DNA of 64,000 nucleotides from VRUE01 sp963718775 (GCA_963718775.1 OY970377.1:1488001-1552000), one strand, 5' to 3'. Positions 30,672 to 38,434 are shown, counted from the first letter of the stretch. The notes: generated by a model from the sequence alone, not told the origin. Numbers and translations: made by a program.

Positions 30672-31915
30672 CCGAAGTCCGTCCCGGGCGCGTAGAAGCC
30701 GGCGAAGACGGAGGTTGCGGTGCCGGAGGGGACCGCGCCGGGCACCTGCTGGTAGGTGTGGGTGTTGCCGCTGGCGGTTATCGCCGCCGCGCGGCTGAGG
30801 TCGAGGTTGACGAGCACCTGGCGCGCCGGCGCGCCACCTTTCTCGCTGACGGCGAAGATCGCCCGCGAGGCGCCGCCGGCGATCTCGATTTCCGGCGCCG
30901 AGGTCGAGAGGTCGATTTCGTGGCCGCTGTAGAGGAAGCGCAGGGCGCCGCCGAAGTCGATCGTCGCCGTGTCGTCAGCGGGATCGGCCGGGTTGGCGCC
31001 ACTGTCGTGCCAACCGCTGGCGAAGGGGAAGTGGAAGTCGTAGCTGAGCGGCACCGAGGCGCCCGGCAGCAGGGTGGGTGGGTCGGCGCTGGCGCCACCG
31101 GCCACGCTCGTGCCCTCGCCGGTCGCGATGTAGCGGATGAAGGACTCGCGTACGTGCCAGTCGACCGTCGCGGCGGTGATGTCGGCGGCGCCGGGCGGGC
31201 GCGTCGCGACCGGCAGCGGGTCCTGCGGCGCCGGGCCGGCAGCGCTGGGCAGCGGACAACCACTTGACGTCTTCGCTTTTTGGCCCTCCGGGCCCGAGCT
31301 TCCCTTTCCGGCCGCGACCAATCCCGACACCCGCGCCGAGAGCGTTCCGAAGCGGCCGGGCCGAACCTCGACGGCCGGCTCGTGCCCATGGCCCAGATGC
31401 GAAGCCCGGGCTCCACCTGCGAGCCGCGCGGCGATCGCCTTGGCGCCGGCGCGAGTCAGCTTCAGGCGCAGACCGGTCAGCTCGACGGTGCCGGCGTTGG
31501 GGTCGACCTTGCGCTGACCGCCCCCGAGCACCGCGAAGACGTCGACCTCGCTGCCGCCCAACTTGGCGCTTAGCCGGGAGCGCTTGCCGAGCACGAGGCG
31601 AGGCTTGGTCAGACGCAGCTGCTCGCCGCCGGGAGCGCGTAGGACCAGGCCGCCGCGGTGGCTGAGCAGCGTCGTCTCGGCGCCGGCCAGCCCGGCCGAG
31701 ACCGGCAGCACGATCTTGGCCTTGCCGCTTTTCCTTGCCGGCCGCAGCGGCCCGATCTCGACGCCGGCATCGCGCAGGCCCTTGGCGGCCGGCCCGTCAA
31801 AGGTCAGGGTCGTCGCCCCGGCCGCGCCGAGGGCAGACGCCGGGAGCGCCGCGACGGCAGCGATGACCGCCGCCGTCGCGAAGCCGCCCAGCGCGCTGGA
31901 GCGAACGGAGATCAA
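30641..31915 (-). CDS. HtaA-domain heme-binding protein 2
   Basis: A 424-residue secreted protein. Signal peptide (GGFATAAVIAAVAALPASALG), an N-terminal beta domain (about 40-165, also recognisable in the neighbouring HtaA protein), a linker containing HLGHGHEP, and an HtaA domain from about 251 (VDWHVRESFIRYIATGEG ... DFGGALRFLYSGHEIDLSTSAPEIEI ... FAGFYAPGTDFGCFTVTY). HtaA domains bind heme at the cell surface of corynebacteria and pass it to HmuTUV. No C-terminal anchor is present. ATG overlaps the previous HtaA stop (31912-31915). Confidence 0.83.
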   Translation of the reverse strand: MISVRSSALGGFATAAVIAAVAALPASALGAAGATTLTFDGPAAKGLRDAGVEIGPLRPARKSGKAKIVLPVSAGLAGAETTLLSHRGGLVLRAPGGEQLRLTKPRLVLGKRSRLSAKLGGSEVDVFAVLGGGQRKVDPNAGTVELTGLRLKLTRAGAKAIAARLAGGARASHLGHGHEPAVEVRPGRFGTLSARVSGLVAAGKGSSGPEGQKAKTSSGCPLPSAAGPAPQDPLPVATRPPGAADITAATVDWHVRESFIRYIATGEGTSVAGGASADPPTLLPGASVPLSYDFHFPFASGWHDSGANPADPADDTATIDFGGALRFLYSGHEIDLSTSAPEIEIAGGASRAIFAVSEKGGAPARQVLVNLDLSRAAAITASGNTHTYQQVPGAVPSGTATSVFAGFYAPGTDFGCFTVTYTTS

Positions 31916-33084
31916 CCGATCCCCACCGTGATCGTCACCGGGTCAAGCGGCTGGCCAGCGGGGTAACCGGCGCCGAAGGCGCTGGCGCCCGCAGCGGTCA
32001 GCTTGGCCGGGATCGCGGTCCAGGAGACCGTCTTCCCGTCGGCCGAGTAGGTCGGCGTGATGCCGGTGAGGTCGAGGGTGGCGAACTTGACGTCGTCGGT
32101 GAGTACCGGCGGGTTGGGTTCGCACGCGTGGGTGACTTTGTTGGGAGTGTCTATGTCGTAGTTCGAATCCAGCGTCAGCGACGAGTTGGCGCCGTCGATG
32201 CTCACCTCGATGTCACCGAGCTTGACTTCGACGATGCAGTGCATCGGCTTTTCGAACTTGACGCTGCCCTGCGTCGTCAGTGTCAGCTTGTCGGTGGCCC
32301 CGTAGAGGCCCTTCTGGAAGGAGCCGCCAGCCGCCGGGAAGCCGAAGAAAGCGCTTGCCGTGGAGAGCGTGCCGTTTGCCGTTGCTCCGCCTTCGGCGCT
32401 GATCGTGCCAATCACCGACGGCGGTGGCGGGCCCTGCTGGCCGAGCACGTATTCCCGCCAGGAGGCGAGCACGCCCCAATCGGCGGCGCCGGAGGTGATC
32501 GTCTTCGCAGCTTCGTGGGTCGGGTTGGCCTGAGCGGCGAGCCAGACCATGCCGACACCGTCGCGGCGCAGAGCGCGCTGGAGGGCAAGCTTCTGCTTGA
32601 GCGCAGTGGCGGCGGCGGCGGTGAGGCGCAGGGTGCCGCCGTCGATGGCAACAGCGCCGCTGGAGGCGTTGGCCGTCGCTTTGCCACCGAGCTTGAAGAC
32701 GTCGATCTCGGCGCCGTCGAGGCTCCCCTTCAAGACGTTGCCGCTGAGGTTGAAGTGCAGCCCACTCAGGGTCGCAGCCTGTTTGCCGCGCTTGAACTGC
32801 AGCGTGCCGTTTGCCGTGGCGCTTGCCTGGGAGGAAGGATCGACCGCCGAGATCGGCAGGTGCAGGGTGCGATCCGTCTTCGTCGCCGGAGCGCCGGCGA
32901 GGACCTTGACGCCCTGGCCGCTCAGCGTCCGGCCTTTGCTGTGTTCGGCGAGGACGATCGCCGCGTTGCCCTGTGCGGTCGCGGCGCTTGCCGGAACCGC
33001 GAGGGCAGCCGTCGCCGCAGCGAGCGCTGCGAGTGCGACCAGCACCTTGCCAATCCGGCTGGTACTCGATTGATCGGAACTCAT
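31912..33084 (-). CDS. HtaA-domain heme-binding protein 1
   Basis: A 390-residue secreted HtaA protein. Signal peptide (VLVALAALAAATAALAVPASA), an N-terminal beta domain (SATANGTLQFKRGKQAATLSG, VFKLGGKATANASSGAVAIDG), then the HtaA domain near residue 200 (ADWGVLASWREYVLG ... YGATDKLTLTTQGSVKFEKPMHCIVEVKLGDIEVSIDG ... PAKLTAAGASAFGAGYPAGQPLDPVTITVG). The ATG at 33084 gives a proper signal peptide; AGGAGG lies ten bases upstream. First gene of the HtaA-PKD-ExbB-DUF2149 operon, with an iron-box-like palindrome 66 bp upstream. Confidence 0.83.
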   Translation of the reverse strand: MSSDQSSTSRIGKVLVALAALAAATAALAVPASAATAQGNAAIVLAEHSKGRTLSGQGVKVLAGAPATKTDRTLHLPISAVDPSSQASATANGTLQFKRGKQAATLSGLHFNLSGNVLKGSLDGAEIDVFKLGGKATANASSGAVAIDGGTLRLTAAAATALKQKLALQRALRRDGVGMVWLAAQANPTHEAAKTITSGAADWGVLASWREYVLGQQGPPPPSVIGTISAEGGATANGTLSTASAFFGFPAAGGSFQKGLYGATDKLTLTTQGSVKFEKPMHCIVEVKLGDIEVSIDGANSSLTLDSNYDIDTPNKVTHACEPNPPVLTDDVKFATLDLTGITPTYSADGKTVSWTAIPAKLTAAGASAFGAGYPAGQPLDPVTITVGIG

Positions 33085-33149
33085 CTGGGAGGAGCCTCCT
33101 TGTCCTCGTCTCGCACCCGGCACTTGTGCGACGTTTCTCCGGTACCTGA

Positions 33150-33165
33150 ATTAGGGCACCCTAAT
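33150..33165. promoter_or_regulatory. Iron-box-like palindrome upstream of htaA operon
   Basis: ATTAGGGCACCCTAAT is a palindrome with a 2-base centre (TTAGG-N4-CCTAA core) in a short AT-rich gap. The same core occurs twice in the palindrome at 36171-36200. The arms resemble the TTAGG half-site of DtxR/IdeR iron regulators. It probably represses the htaA operon when iron is sufficient. Confidence 0.65.
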
Positions 33166-33189
33166 AAATCCACACTAACAACGTCGGAA

Positions 33190-33990
33190 TTAACTTGCGC
33201 TGCGGCCCCCGGCCGGCGACTCGGTCCAGGCGACGTGCAGGGCGGTCCTACCGTCGTGCTCGGTAAGCCGCGCGTCGGCGTGCCAGATCTCGCCGAGGCG
33301 CGCCGCGGTCAGCACCTCGGCCGGCTTGCCGCTGACAACCGTGCGGCCCTCCGAGACGACGACCGCGCTGTCGGCGACGGCCGCCGCCAGGGCCAGGTCG
33401 TGGACGACGAGCAGGACGGCAAGACCGTCGTCGGCGAGGCTGCGCAGCAGGGTGGCGATGCCGACGGTCGCGCCGAGATCGAGCTGCGAAGTGGGCTCGT
33501 CGGCGATCAGGACCGGCGTCTCCTGGGCGAGACCGACGGCGATCTGGACCCGCTGCAGCTCACCGCCGGAGAGCGTCGCCAAGGCGCGCTCGGCGAAGCG
33601 GGTCACGCCGGCCCGCTCCATCGCCGCGGCGATCGCGTCGCGGTCGACGGCGCTGAGCCGGCGCAGCGGCCGCAGGTGCGAGGAGCGGCCGATCGTCACC
33701 GCTTCGCGGACGCTGACCCCGGCCGGGACCGGCATCCGCTGCGGCACGAAGGCGCGTACCCGGGCGAGGTCGCGGCCGCGCATCTCGCCGAGGTCGCGCC
33801 CCGACCAGAGAACCGTTCCGGCCGAGGCCGGCTGCAACCCGGAGACGGCCCTCACGAGGGTCGACTTGCCGGCGCCGTTGGGGCCGACGACGGCAACCAG
33901 TTCACCCTGGCCGAGGGTCAGGTCGGCGCCGCGCAGGATCGGCGTGCCGCCGATCTCGACCTCGACGCCGCTCGCCCGCAGAGGCGCCAC
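33190..33990 (-). CDS. hmuV: Heme/iron ABC transporter ATPase (HmuV-like)
   Basis: A 266-residue ATPase of the FecE/BtuD/HmuV class: Walker A VGPNGAGKST (35-44), signature LSGGELQRVQIA, Walker B VLIADEPTSQLD and switch His in VVHDLALAAAVAD. It powers import through the adjacent FecCD-type permease. GTG start at 33990, 26 bp after the permease stop. Last gene of the monooxygenase-binding protein-permease-ATPase unit; 25 bp beyond its end lies the iron box of the next operon. Heme is favoured over siderophore because of the flanking monooxygenase and HtaA genes. Confidence 0.85.
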   Translation of the reverse strand: MAPLRASGVEVEIGGTPILRGADLTLGQGELVAVVGPNGAGKSTLVRAVSGLQPASAGTVLWSGRDLGEMRGRDLARVRAFVPQRMPVPAGVSVREAVTIGRSSHLRPLRRLSAVDRDAIAAAMERAGVTRFAERALATLSGGELQRVQIAVGLAQETPVLIADEPTSQLDLGATVGIATLLRSLADDGLAVLLVVHDLALAAAVADSAVVVSEGRTVVSGKPAEVLTAARLGEIWHADARLTEHDGRTALHVAWTESPAGGRSAS

Positions 33991-34016
33991 GGCGGGGCTC
34001 TGTGCGCCGGCCTCGA

Positions 34017-35000
34017 TCAGACCACCTTGCGCAGCAGCCAGAGGAAGAGGGGCACGCCGAGGATGACCATGAAGGGGCCGACCGGCATCTCGATCGGCGC
34101 CCGCAGCGTCCGCGCCAGGGTGTCGGCGGCGGCGAGCAGGCCGGCGCCACCGATCGCCGAGGCCGGCACCACGAAGGTGTTGCTGGAGGTGCCACCGGCC
34201 ATCCGCACGAAGTGGGGAACGACGAGGCCGAGGAAGCCGAGCAGCCCGGCGATCGCCGCCGAGGCGGCGGCGAGCAGCGCCGCCGCGATCGCCGCGCCGA
34301 GCCGGATCAGGTGGGGGCGCGAGCCGAGCGAGGCGGCGACGTCGTCGCCGAGCGCCAGCCGGTCCAGCGGCCTGATCAGCACCAGGGCGCAGACGAAGCC
34401 GACGGCGAAGTAGGGCCAGATCGTCTGCAGCTCGTCCCAGCCGCTCGAGGTCAGGCCGCCGGCGATGAAGAAGATGGCGGAGGGCGCCCGCTCCGGGTAG
34501 GCGGCGAGCAGGCCGGTGGTGCCGGCGGTGAAGAGCGAGAGCACGGCGATGCCGGCGAGGATCACCTTGCCGGTGTTGCCACGGTTGGCGCCGGACCAGG
34601 CGATCGCGAAGACCAGCCCGGCGGCGAGCAGCCCGAAGGCGAGGGCGCCGACCGGCAGTAGCGCGATCGAGCCCGGGAAGAGGATGATGATCAGGATCGC
34701 GCCGAACCCCGCCCCGCCGGTGACGCCGATCACGTCGGGCGAGGCCAGCGGGTTGGCGAGCGCTCCCTGCAGGATCGCCCCGGCGACCCCGAGCGCGGCG
34801 CCGACGACGAGCGCCTCGACCGTGCGCGGCAGGCGCAGCACCTCGACGATCTGCTGGTGTGGGCCGCCGCCGCCCTTGCCGAGCAGGATGTCGATCGTCT
34901 CCGAGAGCGGCACGTTGACCGCGCCGAAGGCCAGCGAGGCGACGCTCGCCGCGACGAGCGCGACGCTCAGCGCCGCGAAGACCAGCGTGCGGCGCGCCAC
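34017..35000 (-). CDS. hmuU: Heme/iron ABC transporter permease (FecCD/HmuU-like)
   Basis: A 327-residue membrane protein with about nine to ten helices and the FecCD signatures: RLPRTVEALVVGAALGVAGAILQGALANPLASPDVIGVTGGAGFGA in the first third and GFLGLVVPHFVRMAGGTSSN in the last third. It would form the homodimeric channel with HmuV. It starts 2 bp after the binding-protein stop. The length fits the family. Confidence 0.88.
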   Translation of the reverse strand: MARRTLVFAALSVALVAASVASLAFGAVNVPLSETIDILLGKGGGGPHQQIVEVLRLPRTVEALVVGAALGVAGAILQGALANPLASPDVIGVTGGAGFGAILIIILFPGSIALLPVGALAFGLLAAGLVFAIAWSGANRGNTGKVILAGIAVLSLFTAGTTGLLAAYPERAPSAIFFIAGGLTSSGWDELQTIWPYFAVGFVCALVLIRPLDRLALGDDVAASLGSRPHLIRLGAAIAAALLAAASAAIAGLLGFLGLVVPHFVRMAGGTSSNTFVVPASAIGGAGLLAAADTLARTLRAPIEMPVGPFMVILGVPLFLWLLRKVV

Positions 35001-35002
35001 GG

Positions 35003-35854
35003 CTAGTTCTCGAGGTAGGCGCGGCGAACCTTGCGGATCGTGCGGGCCACGTCGGTGCCCGCCTGCAGCAGCGAGTTGTCGACGGAGATGTAGATGTGGC
35101 CGCTCTGCACCGCCCGCGTCCCGGCCCAGGCCGGATTGGTCCGCAGGTACTCGGTGAGGCTGGGGATGTCGTCCTCGTTGGCGTGCGGCACGGCGATGAT
35201 CACGTCGGGGTCTTCGGCGACGATCACTTCGTCGGAGATCCGCTCGAAGCCGGAGCTGGCCTCGACCCCGCCGGTGAGCAGTTCGCCGCCCGCCTTGGTG
35301 ACCAGGTCACCGCCCCAGCTGTTGGGCAGGAAGACGAAGGGCGTCCGGCCGACGCCGAGGATCAGCATCACCTTGGGGCGCTTCTCGATCCCGCGCCGCG
35401 CCTGCGCGACGTCCTTCTTCATCTTCTCGACCAGCTTCTCGGCCTCTGGCTTCTTGCCGACCAAACGGCCGATCGCCAGGGTCTGCGCGTAGGAATCGAC
35501 GACCTTGCGCGGCTCGCGGATCAGCACGCGAATCCCCAAGTCGCCCATCGACTCGTTGCCCTTCGCCCAGGTCGGCGTGGAGAGCACGAGGTCGGGATCT
35601 AGCGAGGCGAGCTGCTCGAGGTTGGGGCCGTTGGGGTGTGAGAGGGGCAGGACGTCGACGCCCTTCAGCTTCGGCGAGAGCCGTTCGTTGCCGCCCAGGG
35701 TCTGGCCGACCCCGACCGGCTCGACGCCGAGCTTGACCAACGTGTTGGCGCCAAACGGCGTCAGCGCGACGATCCGCTTCGGCGGCGCCGCCTGCGCCCC
35801 GGCGGGCAAACAGAACATCGCCGCGATCAGAGCCGCGGCGAGGAGCTTCTTCAC
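35003..35854 (-). CDS. hmuT: Heme/iron ABC transporter substrate-binding protein (HmuT-like)
   Basis: A 283-residue exported binding protein of the helical-backbone class (PF01497 type): signal peptide (LLAAALIAAMFCLPAGAQA), KRIVALTPFGANTLVKLGVEPVGVG, LEQLASLDPDLVLSTP, VVDSYAQTLAIGRLVGKKPEAEKL, and IVAEDPDVIIAVP. The Cys in the signal (MFCLPAG) does not form a good lipobox, so membrane anchoring is uncertain, unusual for a Gram-positive-type system. ATG overlaps the monooxygenase stop (35851-35854). It would take heme from the HtaA proteins. Confidence 0.85.
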   Translation of the reverse strand: MKKLLAAALIAAMFCLPAGAQAAPPKRIVALTPFGANTLVKLGVEPVGVGQTLGGNERLSPKLKGVDVLPLSHPNGPNLEQLASLDPDLVLSTPTWAKGNESMGDLGIRVLIREPRKVVDSYAQTLAIGRLVGKKPEAEKLVEKMKKDVAQARRGIEKRPKVMLILGVGRTPFVFLPNSWGGDLVTKAGGELLTGGVEASSGFERISDEVIVAEDPDVIIAVPHANEDDIPSLTEYLRTNPAWAGTRAVQSGHIYISVDNSLLQAGTDVARTIRKVRRAYLEN

Positions 35855-36150
35855 GCGGGCACCTTGGAGTCGATCACCTCGTAATGGCGCACTTCGCTGC
35901 CGTGGGCGAGCTGGCCGTCGGCGTGGCGGTGGCTGCGCTCGAAGAGCTCGCTGTTGACCCAGGCCTTGAAAGCCTCCTCGCTCTCCCAGCGGGTGAGCAC
36001 GACGTACTCGCCCTCGCGATCGCGGCGCAGCAGTTCGAAGCCGGCGAAACCCTCGGCCTGGTGGACGTGGCTCTCACGATCGAGAAAAGCGCGCTCGAAC
36101 GCCTCCTTGCGCTCCTCTTTCACGTGCACGACGTTCATCACGATGACCAA
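35851..36150 (-). CDS. Heme-degrading monooxygenase-like ABM protein
   Basis: A 99-residue ABM-fold protein of the IsdG/MhuD/HmoA type: MVIVMNVVHVKEERKEAFERAF, VHQAEGFAGFELLRRDREGEYVVLTRWESEEAFKAW, ELFERSHRHADG. Family enzymes open heme oxidatively and free iron inside the cell. His residues in SHRHADG could be the axial ligand, and the Trp in TRW matches the heme-ruffling position of IsdG-type enzymes. First gene of the hmuTUV unit and directly downstream of a 30-bp iron-box-like palindrome. Confidence 0.82.
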   Translation of the reverse strand: MVIVMNVVHVKEERKEAFERAFLDRESHVHQAEGFAGFELLRRDREGEYVVLTRWESEEAFKAWVNSELFERSHRHADGQLAHGSEVRHYEVIDSKVPA

Positions 36151-36170
36151 GTCCCGCTCCTTTCCTTTGA

Positions 36171-36200
36171 GTTAGGTAGCCCTAATTAGGGCTACCTAAC
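36171..36200. promoter_or_regulatory. Perfect 30-bp palindrome, double iron-box-like site
   Basis: GTTAGGTAGCCCTAA (36171-36185) is followed without spacer by its exact reverse complement. It contains two overlapping TTAGG-N4-CCTAA units, the same core as the site at 33150. It lies 20 bp upstream of the heme monooxygenase start. Best read as the operator of a DtxR/IdeR-type or other iron regulator, with room for two dimers. Confidence 0.75.
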
Positions 36201-36235
36201 AGGAGCGTAGACGAAAAATCGTGACGAGGAGCGGG

Positions 36236-36668
36236 TCAGCCCGTTTCGACCACCTCGACCGTGCCCTTCATGTCGGGGTGGATCTCGCAGAAGTACGTGA
36301 AGGTCCCCGGGGGTCTTGAACGACTCGGACTTGAGCTTGCCTTCGGCGAGCGGGCCAGTCGAGAAGCTGCCGTCGTCGAGCGTCGCGGTGTGCTCGTCGG
36401 AGTCGCGGTTCTGCCAGATCACCTTGCCGCCAGCCTGGATCGTCACCGTCGCCGGCTCGTAGGAGAAGTCGACGATCTCGACCTTGGCCGAGCGAGCCGC
36501 CTCGCCACTCGGCGCGGGCGCGTTGCCGCCCTCCCCGCCCGAAGCGGGAGAGCCGGCGGCCGCCTGATCGGAGGAGGTCGTGTCGGTGTCCGAGCTGTCG
36601 TCACCGCAGGCGGTAAACGAGAGGGCGGCAAGCGTCATCAGCAGGGCAGTCGCCCTTCGCATAGGCAT
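36236..36668 (-). CDS. Cupredoxin-domain lipoprotein, frameshifted near the 3' end
   Basis: A lipoprotein-type N-terminus (LMTLAALSFTACGDDSS), a Ser/Gly/Ala linker and a plastocyanin-like domain: VEIVDFSYEPATVTIQAGGKVIWQNRDSDEHTAT, then after the break TYFCEIHPDMKGTVEVVETG. The type 1 copper ligands His, Cys, His, Met are all there only if one base is removed from the C5/G4 run at 36305-36313. As given, the frame leaves the domain after FKTPGD. Corrected length 143 residues, ending at 36236. It may carry electrons or copper outside the cell. Same strand as the heme genes, separated by the 30-bp palindrome. Confidence 0.75.
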
Positions 36669-36770
36669 GCCCCTGCCCTACCCGCTTTCGCCGAGTGGAA
36701 CCAGCTCGGTTAGCCACCGGGTCCCACTGGGTAAGGGACTTCCGTACGCGATGTCCAAAGGAGGATGGGA

Positions 36771-36965
36771 ATGTTCAGATGCGAGCGGTGTGGGAGCCGT
36801 TACAACGCCATGCACGCGGTTGCGATCGAGAATTGCCCGCGCTGCCAGATCCGCGACAGGACCACGGCGCCACTTGTCTTCAAGCCATTCCAGGCGCCGC
36901 AAAGTCCTCCCGTGACGGCAGAGCAGCTCCCCTCGACGGCAGTACCCAAATCAAACCGGATATAG
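36771..36965 (+). CDS. Small zinc-ribbon protein
   Basis: A 64-residue protein with two CxxC knuckles: MFRCERCGSRYNAMHAVAIENCPRCQIRD, then LVFKPFQAP and a Pro/Thr-rich tail. The knuckles predict one structural zinc. The ATG at 36771 follows AAAGGAGG by about six bases; the ATG at 36765 is too close to it. I have the impression of a small family in Solirubrobacter-like genomes, function unknown. Confidence 0.65.
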   Translation: MFRCERCGSRYNAMHAVAIENCPRCQIRDRTTAPLVFKPFQAPQSPPVTAEQLPSTAVPKSNRI

Positions 36966-37092
36966 ACCGAAAAAGACACCGCTTTGCAATGCCAAGGTAT
37001 GCTCTGCCGGCTCGAGTGCTCTGGCGGCGCCGAGCGTGAGCCAGGCGGGGAAGTCAGAGAGGCTCCCGCGCAGGGTGCGACAAACACACGAA

Positions 37093-37141
37093 GCCAGGGC
37101 AAACGGCTCCGCAGCGGAAAGCGGGCGCAGAGACCTGCGTA
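37093..37141 (+). promoter_or_regulatory. GEMM-like (c-di-GMP-I type) structured leader, tentative
   Basis: The 212-bp gap before the first MpsC gene contains AGGGCAAAC (37096-37104), GGAAA (37116-37120) and GCGCAGAGACC (37125-37135), in the order and spacing of the c-di-GMP-I riboswitch core (AGGGCAAAC, GAAA, GACGCAAAGCC). The match in the last block is imperfect and the middle hairpin has no clean GNRA loop. A CGCAG/CTGCG hairpin overlaps the end. Treat as a hypothesis. Confidence 0.3.
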
Positions 37142-37177
37142 CCCCTCGCATGATGAAACACCTACTGGAGCCGTCGC

Positions 37178-37567
37178 TTGGATCGTCCGGAACTTCCCGA
37201 TACCCCTGCTCGCGGGGCACTTGTCTCGCAGCTATCGCGCGAGATCGTCCAGCTGCACGCGCGCCTCTACGGTCGCGGCCCGACCAAGGCACGCAGCTAC
37301 CTGCACAACGACTACGTCGTCTGCGTACTCGAGGAAGTCTTCACCACGGCGGAGCGGACCTTGATCGTCGCCGGCTCGGGAGACCACGTCCGCGACACGC
37401 GCAAGAAGTTCCAGGACGCCGTCGAAGAAGAGTTCGTCGAAGTGGTCGAGCGAATCACCCGGCGTACGGTGCGTGTCTTCCTCAGCCAGGTCGACATCGA
37501 GGCGAACCTGGCGCTGGAGTTCTTCATCTTCGATGACTCTGACGCCGCGGCCCCGCGCGGCAGCTAG
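37178..37567 (+). CDS. MpsC/DUF2294 family protein, copy 1
   Basis: A 129-residue protein with the MpsC (formerly DUF2294) pattern: QLSREIVQLHARLYGRGPTKARSYLHNDYVVCVLEEVFTTAERTLI, VRDTRKKFQDAVEEEFVEVVERITRRTVRVFLSQVDIEANLALEFFIF. In Staphylococcus aureus the family name comes from the mpsABC operon, whose MpsAB part works in CO2/bicarbonate or ion transport; MpsC itself is unexplained. No mpsA or mpsB is seen here. TTG start with GGAG eight bases upstream. The stop shares CTAG with the convergent copy 2. Confidence 0.8.
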   Translation: MDRPELPDTPARGALVSQLSREIVQLHARLYGRGPTKARSYLHNDYVVCVLEEVFTTAERTLIVAGSGDHVRDTRKKFQDAVEEEFVEVVERITRRTVRVFLSQVDIEANLALEFFIFDDSDAAAPRGS

Positions 37568-37928
37568 TCCTCGGCGCGCTCGCCGAGCAGGAAGACCTCG
37601 ATCGCGACATCGGGGTCGATGTGGACGACGCTGAGAAGGCCGCGACCGGACGGCCCATGATCTCTTCGACGCTCGCCTTGTACTCAGCCTCAAGCGCTTC
37701 CTGGTGGAGGCCGCGGGTGCGGCGCACGTGCTCGGCCTGATTGGCCCGGATCAGCGTCCGCTCGACCGGCGTGTAGATGTCGCTGAGCACGCAGACCACC
37801 ATCTCGTCGGCGACGTAGCTCTTCGCCGCTCCAGGCCCACGGCCGAAATACTCACGATGCAGGGCAACCATCGCGTTCGACAGCTTGACCAGCGCGTGTC
37901 CGTTTTGCGAAGTTTCTTTTCCGACCAT
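37564..37928 (-). CDS. MpsC/DUF2294 family protein, copy 2, frameshifted
   Basis: Reading from 37928: LSNAMVALHREYFGRGPGAAKSYVADEMVVCVLSDIYTPVERTLIRANQAEHVRRTR, then ASVEEIMGRPVAAF. There the frame breaks (about 37631-37638). Adding one C restores LSVVHIDPDVAIEVFLLGERAED and a stop at 37564, the full 121-residue family length. So the gene lacks one base, either in nature or in the consensus. The ATG at 37928 is preferred over weak upstream TTG/GTG codons. Convergent with copy 1, divergent from copy 3. Confidence 0.75.
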
Positions 37929-38068
37929 TCGGGGTGCTTCGTTCCGCGTCACTGCCAACGTTCTTAGAGAATAGAACCAACGGTGGTACCGTCTCGGAAC
38001 GCTGGAGGGGCTCGCCGCAACTCCTCCCTTTCGGCGACTTGGACAAGAGGGGCGGAGAAGGAGCGTGC

Positions 38069-38434
38069 TTGGACTCGCGGGGATCCCACCACGGGGAGGC
38101 GCTGTCAGCGATATCGGATGGGCTTGCGCACCTCCACATGCGGTTCTACGGGCGGGGGCCGACCAAGGCGAAGGCTCACTTCGTCGACGATCTCGTCGTC
38201 TGCGTCCTCTGGAACGGGTTCACCACGGTCGAGCGAACGCTGCTCGACCGTGGCGAGGTCAAGGCCGTCGAAGCCTTCCGTCGCACCTTCCAGGCGACGA
38301 TGGAGGACCAGTTCACCGAGGTCGTCGAGAAGGCGACGGGACGCGAAGTCCGCGCCTACATGAGCCAGGTCCACCTCGACCCCGACGTCGCGCTCGAGCT
38401 CTTCATGCTCGAGCCGGCCGAGCCCGAGCCCTAG
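38069..38434 (+). CDS. MpsC/DUF2294 family protein, copy 3
   Basis: A 121-residue paralog: ISDGLAHLHMRFYGRGPTKAKAHFVDDLVVCVLWNGFTTVERTLLDRGEVKAVEAFRRTFQATMEDQFTEVVEKATGREVRAYMSQVHLDPDVALELFML. The TTG at 38069 has AAGGAG six bases upstream and parallels the TTG start of copy 1; longer frames exist. The stop shares CTAG with the convergent ArsR-SRPBCC gene. Copies 1 and 3 are more alike than either is to copy 2 in the GRGPTKA block. Confidence 0.8.
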   Translation: MDSRGSHHGEALSAISDGLAHLHMRFYGRGPTKAKAHFVDDLVVCVLWNGFTTVERTLLDRGEVKAVEAFRRTFQATMEDQFTEVVEKATGREVRAYMSQVHLDPDVALELFMLEPAEPEP

